A stretch of DNA of 64,000 bases, taken from Chitinophagaceae bacterium (GTDB lineage: Bacteria > Bacteroidota > Bacteroidia > Chitinophagales > Chitinophagaceae). Position 1 is the stretch's first letter; each line of letters begins with the position of its first letter. This document shows positions 15,890 through 25,210 of this stretch, in pieces. The notes under the pieces were generated by a model. The model worked only from the letters and a program-made list of their open reading frames with translations, searched no databases and had not been told where the DNA came from. The stretch lies in contig SEAC01000002.1 in NCBI GenBank assembly GCA_004173235.1, forward strand, positions 1 through 64,000, given 5' to 3'. Position numbers and translations under genes: made by a program.

Positions 15890-15990
15890 GGCGCACGGAA
15901 ATCGCGGATACACGAAAAAATAAGGAAAGGCCTTCGCGAAGCGAAGGCCTTGTTAATTCCCTGTTTTCCGTGGATTCCGTGCGCATTTCC
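15890..15990. terminator. Nested terminator after the DUF6089 gene
   Basis: The inner stem AAGGCCTTCGC/GCGAAGGCCTT with loop GAA (15927-15951) is followed by TGTTAATT. It is enclosed by an outer word pair, GCGCACGGAAATCGCGG against CCGTGGATTCCGTGCGC. The same inner-hairpin/outer-word design occurs at 20917-21030. Confidence 0.75.
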
Positions 15991-16000
15991 CCGGGAGTCG

Positions 16001-16008
16001 TATTTTCG
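16001..16008 (+). promoter_or_regulatory. -7 box of uppS
   Basis: TATTTTCG, ending seven bases before the uppS ATG. Such a position predicts a very short leader. Confidence 0.45.
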
Positions 16009-16015
16009 CTCCCCT

Positions 16016-16768
16016 ATGTCCGACCTCCTTTCCCAGATCGACAAAACGCGCCTCCCGAAGCATATCGCCATCATCATGGACGGCAACGGGCGTTGGGCGA
16101 AGGAGCAGGGCAAGGACCGCCTTTTTGGTCACTACCATGGCGTGGAAAGCGTGCGCGACATCGTGGAAGGCTGCGCCGAGCTGGGCGTGGGCTACCTCAC
16201 CTTGTATGCTTTTTCAACAGAAAACTGGGACCGTCCGGAGTATGAAGTGGTGGGGTTGATGGAATTGCTGGTGACTACCATCCGCAACGAGGTGGAAAGC
16301 CTGAACAAGAATGGCATCAAGCTGCACGTCATCGGCGACCTGCAAATGCTGCCGGCCTATGCCCAGAAGGAGCTGCAGGAAGCGCTCGACATCACAAAAG
16401 ACAATACGGGCCTGCAACTGGTGATGGCGCTGAGCTACAGTGGCCGCTGGGAGCTGCTCAACGCAGTAAAGAACATCGCTTTCGAGGTGAAGAAAGGCCG
16501 CCTGGCCGTGGAAGAGATCGACCAGTCGACCCTCCAGCAATACCTAAGCACCAGCGCCCTGCCCGACCCGGAGCTGATGATCCGCACGTCCGGCGAATAC
16601 CGCATTTCCAACTTCCTTCTTTACCAGCTGGCTTATGCCGAGCTATACTTCACGCAGGTGCGCTGGCCCGACTTCCGCAAGGAAAACCTTTACGAGGCGC
16701 TGCTCGACTACCAGGGCCGCGAACGCAGGTTTGGAAAAACGGGGGAGCAGGTAAACACAAAACCCTGA
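16016..16768 (+). CDS. uppS: Undecaprenyl pyrophosphate synthase (isoprenyl transferase)
   Basis: Cis-prenyltransferase (250 aa) that makes the C55 lipid carrier for peptidoglycan and O-antigen. The catalytic Asp22 is in IIMDGNGRWA; LTLYAFSTENWDRP and the C-terminal pair LMIRTSGEYRISNFLLYQLAYAELYF and WPDF are family signatures. The ATG at 16016 is chosen because MSDLLSQIDKTRLPKHIA is the standard opening; upstream in-frame codons overlap the terminator of the DUF6089 gene. bamA follows after 213 bp that contain a family C repeat. Confidence 0.96.
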   Translation: MSDLLSQIDKTRLPKHIAIIMDGNGRWAKEQGKDRLFGHYHGVESVRDIVEGCAELGVGYLTLYAFSTENWDRPEYEVVGLMELLVTTIRNEVESLNKNGIKLHVIGDLQMLPAYAQKELQEALDITKDNTGLQLVMALSYSGRWELLNAVKNIAFEVKKGRLAVEEIDQSTLQQYLSTSALPDPELMIRTSGEYRISNFLLYQLAYAELYFTQVRWPDFRKENLYEALLDYQGRERRFGKTGEQVNTKP

Positions 16769-16770
16769 TC

Positions 16771-16870
16771 TGCAATGCGAGCAAAGCGAAGCCTGCCCGG
16801 ATGGTGGGAGGGGCAATCTGCTTCGGGTTTTGAGATTGCTCCGCTGCACTTCGTTTCGCCTGCAATGACG
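16771..16870. repeat. Family C repeat, copy 1
   Basis: Imperfect inverted repeat with GCAATGCGAGCAAAGCGAAG at the left, GAGATTGCTCCGCTGCACTTCG in the middle and CTGCAATGACGT at the right. Related copies are at 34369-34441 and 37452-37546. Confidence 0.75.
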
Positions 16871-16981
16871 TATGGACGGGCGTTTGACGCGCTCCTTTTA
16901 ACAAATAGCTACCAAATTTCCCTTTAATTTGCCGCCCAAAGCTCTCCGGAGACTGCTTCCGATCTGACTGAATCCTCATTT

Positions 16982-19714
16982 ATGCGTCCATTGACTGTTC
17001 GTTTTTTCTTCCTGGCCCTGTGTTTTTTCGCGTCGGCCAGCATCCTGCACGCGCAGATTGATTCCACCAGCCGCCCTACGTCGGTTGATCCGAATCTTTC
17101 GAACATCGAAGAGGGACGTCCCAAAGCCTACACCATCCAGGCCATCCAGATCACCGGTGTGCGCACGCTCGATACCTCCATCATCCTTTCCATTTCGGGC
17201 CTCCAGGTAGGCCAGCAGATCATGATCCCCGGAAGCGACGTGTTTGCAAAAGCCATCCAGAACCTATGGCGCCAGCGCTTCTTCAGCAACGTTCAGATCT
17301 ATATTACTTCGCTGGAAGGCGACCACGTTAGCCTCGAGCTGGTGCTCCAGGAACGTCCGCGACTGGCCAACTTCACGTTTGTAGGCATCCGTAAGAGCGA
17401 AGCCGACGACCTGCGCGACAAAGTGGGTCTGGTGCGCTCCACCATCATCACCGAAAACACGCGCCGCATTGCGATGGACGTCATCCGCAAGCACTTTGCG
17501 GCCAAAGGATACCAGAACGTGCAGGTGCGCATCGAGGAGAAAGTAGATCCTTCGCTGGTGAATTCCAACAACCTTACGTTCGTGATCGACAAAGGCGTGA
17601 AGGTGAAGGTGAACGAGGTGAACTTTTACGGCAATCAGGCCGTAAGCGACCTCCGCCTCAAAAAAGAAATGAAGGGCACCAAGGAAAAAAGCCACTTCGA
17701 CCTCAATCCGAGCACCGTTCCCGGAAAATTCGGTACCAACGAGCGCATCTCCTTTAATGAATACGTGAAAGACTGGGGCTTCCTGTCGCCCTCGAAAACA
17801 AAGGCGGTGCTCGATCCGTTCATCCGCATCAAGTTCTTCGGCAGCGCAAAGTTCGACGAAAAGAAATACCACGAAGACCTCGAGAAGATCCTCGACTACT
17901 ATAACGCGCTCGGCTACCGCGATGCCCGCATCGTAGACACAGCCCTCACGCGCCTCCCCGACGGCAACGTGAACGTGGAGATCAAAGTGGACGAAGGCCG
18001 CCGCTACTACTTCGGCAACATCGCCTTCCGCGGAAACACCAAGTACAGCGACTCCGTGCTGCAGATGATTTTGCGCATCAACAAAGGAGATGTGTACAAC
18101 CTCGCGATGCTCAACAAGCGCGTAGGCAAGGAACTCTCTGCCGACGGTGGCGACATCAGCGCGCTTTATATGGATGATGGATACCTCTTCTTCCGCGCCG
18201 AGCCGGTGGAGACCTCCATCTACAACGATACCATCGACCACGAGATCCGCATCGTGGAAGGTCCGCAGGCGACGATCAAAAACGTCAACATCTACGGAAA
18301 CGACAAGACCAAAGACTACGTGATCCGCCGCGAGCTGCGCACGGTGCCGGGCGAGAAATTCAGCCGCTCCGACCTTATCCGCTCGCAGCGCGAACTGGCG
18401 CAGCTGCAATATTTCAACCAGGAAAAGATCAACCCCGGCGTAGTGCCCGACCAGAGCGACGGTACGGTGGACATCAACTGGAACCTCGAAGAGAAGTCTT
18501 CCGACCAGCTGGAACTTTCGGCAGGCTGGGGTGGCGGCGTAGGCCTCACCGGTACGCTGGGCGTGACGTTCAACAACTTCTCCATCCGCAACATTCTCAA
18601 GCGCTCCACATGGGATCCGCTGCCCTCGGGCGACGGCCAGAAGCTGTCAATCCGCGTGCAGAGCAACGGCGCGGCCTACCGCTCCTACAACTTCTCGTTC
18701 ACCGAGCCCTGGCTGGGTGGCAAGAAGCGCAACCCGCTGACGATCTCTTTCTATAATTCGAAGTTCTCGAACCTCTATTCGCCCACCGGCTTCTACGACA
18801 AGACGCTGGCGAACCAGCAATACCTCCGCACCATCGGCGTAGGCCTTTCACTCGGAAAGCAACTGAAGTGGCCCGATGACTATTTCAGCCTCGTATACTC
18901 GCTGAACTACACGCAGTATAAGCTGAAGAATTACAACTTCTCCGGCTTCGGATTCGACAACGGCACGGCCAACAACATTTCGTTCAAAGTGGCGCTTCAG
19001 CGTTCTTCCGTGTTCGACCCGCAGTATCCTACCGGTGGTTCCAACATGATCGCATCGGTGCAGTTCACGCCGCCCTATTCTCTGTTCGACAAGAGCATCA
19101 TCACGTCGGGCAACCCTTATAAGAATCCCGAGTACCACAAGTGGCGCTTCACGTCGGAGTGGTTCGTTCCGATCGGCCGCCCCGGTGGCGCGGATCGCAA
19201 CCGCCAGCTGGTGCTGAAGATCGCCGCGAAGTATGGCTTCATGGGCCGCTACACCAACAAGCTGCAGTTCTCGCCGTTCGAGCGCTTCCAGCTGGGTGGC
19301 GACGGTCTCACCAACAGCTACGGCATCCTGGGTTATGATGTGATTTCGCTGCGCGGCTACCCCGTGTTCGACAAGCCCGATCCTTCGATCAACCCCGACA
19401 TCTCGCAGGCATCGAGCTACTTTACCATCTTCAACAAATACCAGCTTGAGCTGCGCTACCCGCTTGTGCGCAACCAGAGCAGCACCATCTACGCGCTTAC
19501 CTTCTTCGATGCGGCCAACGGCTGGAACAACTTCAAGGAATACAATCCCTTCCGCCTGCGCCGCAGCGCGGGTGTGGGCATGCGTTTCTTCCTTCCGATG
19601 TTCGGTATGCTCGGCTTCGACTATGGTGTGGGCCTCGACCGCCTTTCGCCTGCCGACCGCAGCCTGAAGAATGCGAGCCGCTTTACCTTCATGCTGGGCT
19701 TTGAGCCGGAATAA
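16982..19714 (+). CDS. bamA: Outer-membrane protein assembly factor BamA
   Basis: Central Omp85 protein that folds barrels into the outer membrane (910 aa). It has a signal peptide (ending ASILHA), then several POTRA domains over residues ~40-500 (for example IQAITGVRTLDT-like opening, VNEVNFYGNQAVSDLRLKKEM, YFGNIAFRGNTKYSDSVLQMILRINKGDVYN and IKNVNIYGNDKTKDYVIRREL). The C-terminal barrel runs from about 510 to the last strand FTFMLGFEPE. Length and domain number suit Bacteroidota BamA. skp-like chaperone genes follow after 28 bp, consistent with an operon. Confidence 0.95.
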   Translation: MRPLTVRFFFLALCFFASASILHAQIDSTSRPTSVDPNLSNIEEGRPKAYTIQAIQITGVRTLDTSIILSISGLQVGQQIMIPGSDVFAKAIQNLWRQRFFSNVQIYITSLEGDHVSLELVLQERPRLANFTFVGIRKSEADDLRDKVGLVRSTIITENTRRIAMDVIRKHFAAKGYQNVQVRIEEKVDPSLVNSNNLTFVIDKGVKVKVNEVNFYGNQAVSDLRLKKEMKGTKEKSHFDLNPSTVPGKFGTNERISFNEYVKDWGFLSPSKTKAVLDPFIRIKFFGSAKFDEKKYHEDLEKILDYYNALGYRDARIVDTALTRLPDGNVNVEIKVDEGRRYYFGNIAFRGNTKYSDSVLQMILRINKGDVYNLAMLNKRVGKELSADGGDISALYMDDGYLFFRAEPVETSIYNDTIDHEIRIVEGPQATIKNVNIYGNDKTKDYVIRRELRTVPGEKFSRSDLIRSQRELAQLQYFNQEKINPGVVPDQSDGTVDINWNLEEKSSDQLELSAGWGGGVGLTGTLGVTFNNFSIRNILKRSTWDPLPSGDGQKLSIRVQSNGAAYRSYNFSFTEPWLGGKKRNPLTISFYNSKFSNLYSPTGFYDKTLANQQYLRTIGVGLSLGKQLKWPDDYFSLVYSLNYTQYKLKNYNFSGFGFDNGTANNISFKVALQRSSVFDPQYPTGGSNMIASVQFTPPYSLFDKSIITSGNPYKNPEYHKWRFTSEWFVPIGRPGGADRNRQLVLKIAAKYGFMGRYTNKLQFSPFERFQLGGDGLTNSYGILGYDVISLRGYPVFDKPDPSINPDISQASSYFTIFNKYQLELRYPLVRNQSSTIYALTFFDAANGWNNFKEYNPFRLRRSAGVGMRFFLPMFGMLGFDYGVGLDRLSPADRSLKNASRFTFMLGFEPE

Positions 19715-19742
19715 ATTCACCACCTAAACAAACCTTGCGGTA

Positions 19743-20258
19743 ATGAAAAAGATCCTCGTGTTGGCTTTGTGCAGCCTGATGGCCGCCGCTTCGCTCCAAG
19801 CGCAGCGTTATGCCGTGATCGATACGAAATACATTCTCGACAAGCTGCCCGAGTACAAAACGGCACAGCAGAACCTCGACCAGATCGCTGCCGGATGGCA
19901 GAACGAGATCGACCGCCTGCAGGCCGACCTCGATAAAATGTACAAGGACTTCGAGGCCGAGCAGGTGATGCTCAGCGAAGACCTGCGCAAAAAGCGGGAA
20001 GACCAGATCTTCGCCAAGGAAAAAACATTACGCGAACTGCAGCGCCAGCGCTTCGGCTTCGAGGGCGACCTTTTCAAGAAACGCCAGGAGTTGATCAAAC
20101 CCGTGCAGGACAAGGTTTACAGCGCCGTGCAGAAGGTTGCGGTGCAGCGCGGATACGACTTCATTCTCGACAAAAGCGAGGGAATAACCGTTATCTTCGC
20201 GGACCCAAAGCTGGAGAAAAGTGACGAAGTGTTGCGCGAGCTCGGCGTGCGGAACTAA
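19743..20258 (+). CDS. OmpH/Skp family periplasmic chaperone, first copy
   Basis: A 171-residue periplasmic chaperone for unfolded outer-membrane proteins. It has a signal peptide (to LQAQ), then RYAVIDTKYILDKLPEYKTAQQNLDQIAAGWQNEIDRLQADLDKMYKDFEAEQVMLSE, the long antiparallel helices of Skp. It lies between bamA and a second skp-like gene. It should carry barrel precursors to BamA. Confidence 0.9.
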   Translation: MKKILVLALCSLMAAASLQAQRYAVIDTKYILDKLPEYKTAQQNLDQIAAGWQNEIDRLQADLDKMYKDFEAEQVMLSEDLRKKREDQIFAKEKTLRELQRQRFGFEGDLFKKRQELIKPVQDKVYSAVQKVAVQRGYDFILDKSEGITVIFADPKLEKSDEVLRELGVRN

Positions 20259-20339
20259 AAGAAACCATAAAACAGGAAGCGCGGACAACGCAAACCCGAA
20301 CCCACCAATCTTACTATCTAAATAACACTAACAACAAAC

Positions 20340-20915
20340 ATGAAGAAGATTTCTTTCGTTTTGATCGCCCTTATTTCGCTTCTGGGCGCCAACCAGGCAT
20401 CTGCCCAGAAGATCGGCTATGTGAGCGTGGATGAAGTTGTGAGCCAGATGCCCGAACTGGGTCGTATCGATACACTGCTGCAGCGCTACCAGATCGATTC
20501 GCTGGCACCGCGTTACAGCTATATGCTGAGCGAGTTTCAGCGCAAAGACAGCCTCGTGAACGGTCCGGATTCGCTGAAGGCTTACCCCAACGCCAGTGTG
20601 CGCGCCCAAGTGCGTGACGAAGTGGCCCAACTGGCCAACACGCTTCAGAACTGGCAGCAGATTGCAGGCCAGGCCTACGAGAACAAGAAGAACATGCTGC
20701 TGGAGCCCGTTCTCCGCAAGGTATACACCGCTATCAACGCTACCGCTAAGGAAGCAGGTTACACCTATGTGCTGAGCAAGGAAAACCTGATCGTGGCCCC
20801 GCAGAACGACGACCTCGTGCTGCAGGTGCTTCGCAAACTGGGTGTGCGCGTACAAGGCGCTCCTGCTGCAGCTCCCGCCGCGGCTCCGAAGCCGAAGGCT
20901 GGAGGGAAGCAGTAA
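20340..20915 (+). CDS. OmpH/Skp family periplasmic chaperone, second copy
   Basis: A 191-residue Skp-like protein with signal peptide (to ASAQ) and the opening KIGYVSVDEVVSQMPELGRIDTLLQRYQ. The C-terminus is an Ala/Pro/Lys-rich tail not present in the first copy. The two copies differ strongly in sequence, so they may serve different client sets. A strong terminator follows. Confidence 0.88.
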   Translation: MKKISFVLIALISLLGANQASAQKIGYVSVDEVVSQMPELGRIDTLLQRYQIDSLAPRYSYMLSEFQRKDSLVNGPDSLKAYPNASVRAQVRDEVAQLANTLQNWQQIAGQAYENKKNMLLEPVLRKVYTAINATAKEAGYTYVLSKENLIVAPQNDDLVLQVLRKLGVRVQGAPAAAPAAAPKPKAGGKQ

Positions 20916-20916
20916 G

Positions 20917-21030
20917 GCGTGAGCCGTCAGCCGTGAGCTCAAAAAACGAAGAACGGAGGCCCTGGGCCTCCGTTCTTCGTTTGCATGCGTCAGCTTCCCT
21001 TCTCCCTGCTCACGCCTCACGGCTGACGAT
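20917..21030. terminator. Nested terminator after the skp pair
   Basis: A 17-bp inner stem, AACGAAGAACGGAGGCC with GGCCTCCGTTCTTCGTT (20945-20981), is flanked by word repeats GTGAGCCGTCAGCCGTGAGC on the left and CTCACGCCTCACGGCTGACG on the right, which pair with each other. Confidence 0.85.
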
Positions 21031-21041
21031 TCCCCAAGCCC

Positions 21042-21049
21042 TACCTTTG
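21042..21049 (+). promoter_or_regulatory. -7 box of murI
   Basis: TACCTTTG is a full match to TAnnTTTG and ends four bases before the murI ATG, so transcription should start at or next to the start codon. Confidence 0.6.
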
Positions 21050-21053
21050 CGCC

Positions 21054-21878
21054 ATGCCCACAGCTCCCATCGGCGTCTTCGATTCCGGATATGGCGGCCT
21101 TACCGTCCTTCGTTCGCTGGTAGACAGGTTGCCGCAATACGATTACCTCTACCTCGGCGACAATGCACGTGCGCCTTACGGCAATCGCTCCTTCGAAACG
21201 GTGTACCGCTACACGCTGCAATGCGTGGAGTGGCTGCTGCAGCAGGGATGTCCGCTGATTGTACTGGCGTGCAACACAGCTTCCGCAAAGGCCTTGCGCA
21301 ACATCCAGCAAAACGACCTCCATCGCCTTGATCCAAACGCGCGTGTGCTCGGTGTGATCCGGCCAACGGCCGAAGTGGTAGGCAATTATTCGAAGCAGGG
21401 TGCGGTAGCGGTTCTGGCTACCAACGGCACGGTGCAGTCGCGATCGTATGAGCTGGAGATCGAAAAGTTCTTCCCGGCAATGAAAGTGGTGCAGGAAGCC
21501 TGCCCGATGTGGGTGCCGCTTATTGAGAACAACGAGCATAACAGTCCCGGCGCCGACTACTTTGTGCGGCAGCATGTGGAGCGCGTGTTGCGGCAGCATC
21601 CTGATGTGGATACCTTACTGCTCGCGTGCACGCACTATCCGTTACTCATTGAAAAGATCCGTCAGCTGCTTCCCGAACGCATCCAGGTGCTGGCGCAGGG
21701 CGACATTGTTTCGGAAAGCCTCCAGGATTACCTGCAGCGGCACCCCGAGATCAACGAGCGCCTGAGCCGCGAAGGGCAACGCACGTTCTACACAACCGAT
21801 GCGGTAGATGATTTCAACAACAAGGCTACGATCTTTTTCGGCGAGCGGATCGAATCGCGTCACATAGACCTTCGCTAG
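21054..21878 (+). CDS. murI: Glutamate racemase
   Basis: Interconverts L- and D-glutamate to feed peptidoglycan synthesis (274 aa, cytoplasmic). The two catalytic cysteines are Cys73 in VLACNTASA and Cys192 in LLACTHYPLL; IGVFDSGYGGLTVLR opens the protein and YLGDNARAPYG follows, both diagnostic. Its stop codon overlaps that of the convergent gene in the palindrome CTAG, leaving no room for a terminator between them. Confidence 0.96.
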   Translation: MPTAPIGVFDSGYGGLTVLRSLVDRLPQYDYLYLGDNARAPYGNRSFETVYRYTLQCVEWLLQQGCPLIVLACNTASAKALRNIQQNDLHRLDPNARVLGVIRPTAEVVGNYSKQGAVAVLATNGTVQSRSYELEIEKFFPAMKVVQEACPMWVPLIENNEHNSPGADYFVRQHVERVLRQHPDVDTLLLACTHYPLLIEKIRQLLPERIQVLAQGDIVSESLQDYLQRHPEINERLSREGQRTFYTTDAVDDFNNKATIFFGERIESRHIDLR

Positions 21879-23305
21879 CGTTCGAACCGGTAGAGATAAC
21901 GGTCGCGCGCGTCACGTGCCGCTTCCGCATTGCTGCCTTCATGGCTTTCCCGTATTAATACAACCCGGTGGCTGCGCAGCGTATCGGCCGCCAACGGCGA
22001 TAGCGTAATGAAATAATATACGTCGTAGCCCGGATGCTGCAGCGCCAGCCTTGAAAGCGAAGGAGCCGGCAGTTGTACCTCGCCAGAGAGGCTTTTATCC
22101 CACACCACAAAGGTGCCCCAGCGTTGCTGCAAGGGGAAGTAGAAGCTGTCGCGCGGGAGGAATGCGGCGATGGTGACACTTGCACTCGGCGGGTCGGCTG
22201 CCACGAAATGCCTGCCTGGCGCGGCTTTTAGCGTCTCCGCGAACTCCTGCGGATAACGATGCCGCACCCGCAGTTCGGCCCAGCCGCGATACGCCGCGCG
22301 GGCTACCATCGACAGCAACACCACGAGGAGGAATAAGGATAGTATGGGTCGCCATTGTATGTTGCCGAGCCAAAGCAACCAGAGCATCGAAAGAAATAAA
22401 AACAGGTAGTGGCGTGTGTCGCACAACGGCACCACCGAAAAGAACAGAAGCAAGGCCAGTTGTGTGGCCACAAAACCAATGGCCACGTTTCGGTTGCGCG
22501 TGCAGGCAAGCAGAACGCCACCGAATGCCAGGTAGAACACGAATCCAAAACTCCGAAGACCGCTCAGCATCCGCGTAAAGTGGTCGGGACGGAAGTTGAA
22601 TTGCAGCGATACAGCGCTATCGGAAGGTGGCCATACATACAGCGCCGTCGCGAAGAATCCTACGGCTAGCAAGCCGAGTCCTGGCAGTGTTCCCTTTGCC
22701 TTCGGTGTCAGCAGGATGGTCAGTGCGAAGCCGCCTGCGAGGATCATAGAGTTCAGGTTGCAGTTCGCGCACAGCAGCAACAGCAGCGTCCAAAGCCATA
22801 CGCGGCCGGGCTGGCTGCGCCAGACCGTGGTTGCAAGAAAAAACAGGAATGCACCCAACGCATAGCTGCGCGCGAACACTGCGTATTCGAACAAAAACAA
22901 ATACGTGAACGGCAGCAGCACGCGCACCCACAGCGGCAGGGGCGCCCGCAGCAGGATCAGCGTGACGGTACCGGCGCAACACAACAGGTTGAGCGCGTAG
23001 ATCGACTGGAACGGCCATCCGCTGCGTGCGAAGGGCCGCAGCAGCAGGTGCCACAGCGCACCACTTCCTTCGTAGCGCATTTGCGCAAACAGTGCAGAGA
23101 GGTCAGGGGCATCGCGCGCGATGAGCCAGGCCTGTGCCTCATCGTGGCTCACCTCGTGACGAAGCAGCAATGCGATGCAGATGATCAGGTATATGCCCAG
23201 CGCAGCCAGCAGCACGCGTTGCTCCGTTCGGGGCGACGCGCGTTGCGTGAAAAACGAACGCGCAGTAAAAAGGCCCGCTGAGGCGGACCTTTCCTTATTA
23301 ACCAT
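21875..23305 (-). CDS. GT-C-like multi-pass membrane protein (glycosyltransferase family 39 type)
   Basis: A membrane protein of up to 476 residues with about ten hydrophobic helices. The first loop after helix 1 has HEVSHDEAQAW, the acidic DEA motif seen in GT-C glycosyltransferases that use polyprenyl-phosphate sugars. A soluble C-terminal part of ~110 residues follows. It is therefore a likely transferase of sugars in the periplasm, though donor and acceptor are unknown. The start is uncertain: the ATG at 23305 puts the terminator of the acyl-CoA dehydrogenase gene inside the first codons; a GTG at 23215, just before the first helix, is an alternative. Confidence 0.65.
   Translation of the reverse strand: MVNKERSASAGLFTARSFFTQRASPRTEQRVLLAALGIYLIICIALLLRHEVSHDEAQAWLIARDAPDLSALFAQMRYEGSGALWHLLLRPFARSGWPFQSIYALNLLCCAGTVTLILLRAPLPLWVRVLLPFTYLFLFEYAVFARSYALGAFLFFLATTVWRSQPGRVWLWTLLLLLCANCNLNSMILAGGFALTILLTPKAKGTLPGLGLLAVGFFATALYVWPPSDSAVSLQFNFRPDHFTRMLSGLRSFGFVFYLAFGGVLLACTRNRNVAIGFVATQLALLLFFSVVPLCDTRHYLFLFLSMLWLLWLGNIQWRPILSLFLLVVLLSMVARAAYRGWAELRVRHRYPQEFAETLKAAPGRHFVAADPPSASVTIAAFLPRDSFYFPLQQRWGTFVVWDKSLSGEVQLPAPSLSRLALQHPGYDVYYFITLSPLAADTLRSHRVVLIRESHEGSNAEAARDARDRYLYRFER
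23262..23296 (-). terminator. Terminator of the acyl-CoA dehydrogenase gene
   Basis: On the minus strand AAGGTCCGCC pairs with GCGGGCCTT around a TCA loop and is followed by TTTAC. It lies about 20 bp after the dehydrogenase stop. Confidence 0.7.
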
Positions 23306-23313
23306 AGCCAAAA

Positions 23314-25092
23314 CTACAGAAAGTACTTCTGCTCCGCAATGAGCGCGTCGGCAATGCGGCGGCGCGCTTCTTTGGAGTTGAAAGAGGCTGCCTTGGTAAA
23401 GCGGCGTATGCCCATCAGCATCATGCGCTGCTCATCGCCTTCGGCAAAGGCATTAAGTGCATCTTTTCCCGCCTTTGCCACACGGTCGGCGGCATCGTAG
23501 ATATACACCTGCGCAATGTCGCGGTGCAGCTGCGTGGCCTTGCCTTCCTGCTCCAGGCGCATCACGCGCAGCAGCAGGCTTTCCGATACAAACGTGTCGA
23601 TGGACATATCCGCAATGTTCATCAGGATCTCCTGCTCGTGCTCCAGCTTCATCATCAGCTTTTGTGCAGCAGCGCCAGCCGTGAGGAGGATGGCTTTTTT
23701 GAAACCTTCAATCAGCTTGCGCTCGGCGGCAAAGGGTGTTTCGTCGGCATCACCGAACTCGGGAATGGCAAGGAGCTCCTGGCCCACTTTCATGGCAGGC
23801 CCCATCATGGCGAGGCGGCCCTGCATGGCGCGCTTCAGCGTCATGTCTACCGACAGCAGGCGGTTGATCTCGTTCGTGCCTTCGTAGATGCGATTGATGC
23901 GCGAATCGCGGTAAGCGCGCGAAATATTGTATTCGGCAGAGAAGCCGTTGCCGCCGTGAATCTGCACGCCTTCATCCACGCAGAAGTCGAGCGTTTCGGA
24001 GCCGTGTACTTTCAGCAGTGCACATTCGATGGCGAATTCTTCGGCGGCACCGAGCAAAGCATCATTAAATGGCTTGCCTTCGGCGAGCGCCTGCTTTTCT
24101 TTTTCATCGATCCACTCCGCCGTGCGGTACAGTGCGCTTTCGCATGCGTAGGTGCGGATCACCATCTCGGCCAGCTTGTGCTTGATGGCGCCGAAGTTGG
24201 CAATAGCGGTCTTGAACTGCTCGCGCGTCTTGGCATATTCCACCGAAGTGCTGATGGCACGTTTTGCTCCGCCGAGTGCTGCCGCGCACAATTTCAGGCG
24301 GCCGATGTTGAGGATGTTGAAGGCGATCTTATGGCCTTTGCCGATGTCGCCCAACACGTTTTCTACGGGCACCTTGCAATCCTGGAAATACAGTTGCACC
24401 GTAGAAGACCCTTTGATGCCCATCTTGTGTTCTTCCGGTCCTTGCGTGAAGCCTTCGAAGCCGCGCTCCACGATGAAGCCGGTGAATTTATCGCCATCCA
24501 CTTTTGCAAACACGGTGTATACGTCTGCAAAACCACCGTTGGTGATCCAGCACTTCTGGCCGTTGAGGATGTAGTATTTGCCATCGTCGCTGAGGCGGGC
24601 TGTGGTCTTCGCACCCAGTGCGTCGGAGCCGCTGTTGGGTTCGGTAAGCCCGTATGCGCCGGTCCACTCGCCGGAGATGAGCTTGGGAATGTATTTCTGT
24701 TTTTGTTCGTCGTTGCCGAAGTAAAGGATGGGCAGCGTGCCGATGCCGGTGTGCGCCGAGATGGCAACCGAGAACGAGTGACCCGCCCCAAGGTATTCAT
24801 TGACGATGGTAGAAGTGATGAAGTCTTTGCCGAGGCCGCCGTATTCTTCCGGAAAGGAGGTGGCTAGAAGACCTTGTTCACCGGCCCTCTGCACCAGCGA
24901 TTTCATCAGTCCCGGTTCCATGTCGTCTATTCGATCGAGGATGGGAAACACTTCGGTGTCGAGGTATTGGTTGCACATGTCGCGGATCATCATCTGCTCC
25001 TCGTTGAAGTGCTCGGGGATGAACGTGTGGGCAGGCTCGCTTTCGCGGATCAGCCATTCACCGCCTTTAAGTGTGGTTTTCGTTGCTTCCAT
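23314..25092 (-). CDS. Acyl-CoA dehydrogenase
   Basis: FAD enzyme for the first step of fatty-acid beta-oxidation (592 aa, cytoplasmic). Signatures are [19 protein letters not shown] (flavin and substrate site), [17 protein letters not shown], and [34 protein letters not shown] near residue 400. A C-terminal helical extension of ~150 residues makes it longer than the 380-residue short-chain type, as in very-long-chain acyl-CoA dehydrogenases. A MarR-type regulator gene lies 118 bp upstream on the same strand and may control it. A terminator follows the gene. Confidence 0.93.
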   Translation of the reverse strand: MEATKTTLKGGEWLIRESEPAHTFIPEHFNEEQMMIRDMCNQYLDTEVFPILDRIDDMEPGLMKSLVQRAGEQGLLATSFPEEYGGLGKDFITSTIVNEYLGAGHSFSVAISAHTGIGTLPILYFGNDEQKQKYIPKLISGEWTGAYGLTEPNSGSDALGAKTTARLSDDGKYYILNGQKCWITNGGFADVYTVFAKVDGDKFTGFIVERGFEGFTQGPEEHKMGIKGSSTVQLYFQDCKVPVENVLGDIGKGHKIAFNILNIGRLKLCAAALGGAKRAISTSVEYAKTREQFKTAIANFGAIKHKLAEMVIRTYACESALYRTAEWIDEKEKQALAEGKPFNDALLGAAEEFAIECALLKVHGSETLDFCVDEGVQIHGGNGFSAEYNISRAYRDSRINRIYEGTNEINRLLSVDMTLKRAMQGRLAMMGPAMKVGQELLAIPEFGDADETPFAAERKLIEGFKKAILLTAGAAAQKLMMKLEHEQEILMNIADMSIDTFVSESLLLRVMRLEQEGKATQLHRDIAQVYIYDAADRVAKAGKDALNAFAEGDEQRMMLMGIRRFTKAASFNSKEARRRIADALIAEQKYFL

Positions 25093-25210
25093 GTTGTCGG
25101 GTGTTTATTAGTTTATTAGTCTATTTGTTTATTGGTACGAGCGACCTGCCCACGCCACGATTCACTACCCATCAGCCATCACTCATTATTCATCACTGAT
25201 TACTCATTAC
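25093..25210. repeat. Word repeats between marR and the acyl-CoA dehydrogenase gene
   Basis: TTTATTAGTTTATTAG words (same family as 1555, 9310 and 38995), then CACTCATTATTCATCACTGATTACTCATT words. No gene or clear stem. Confidence 0.6.
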
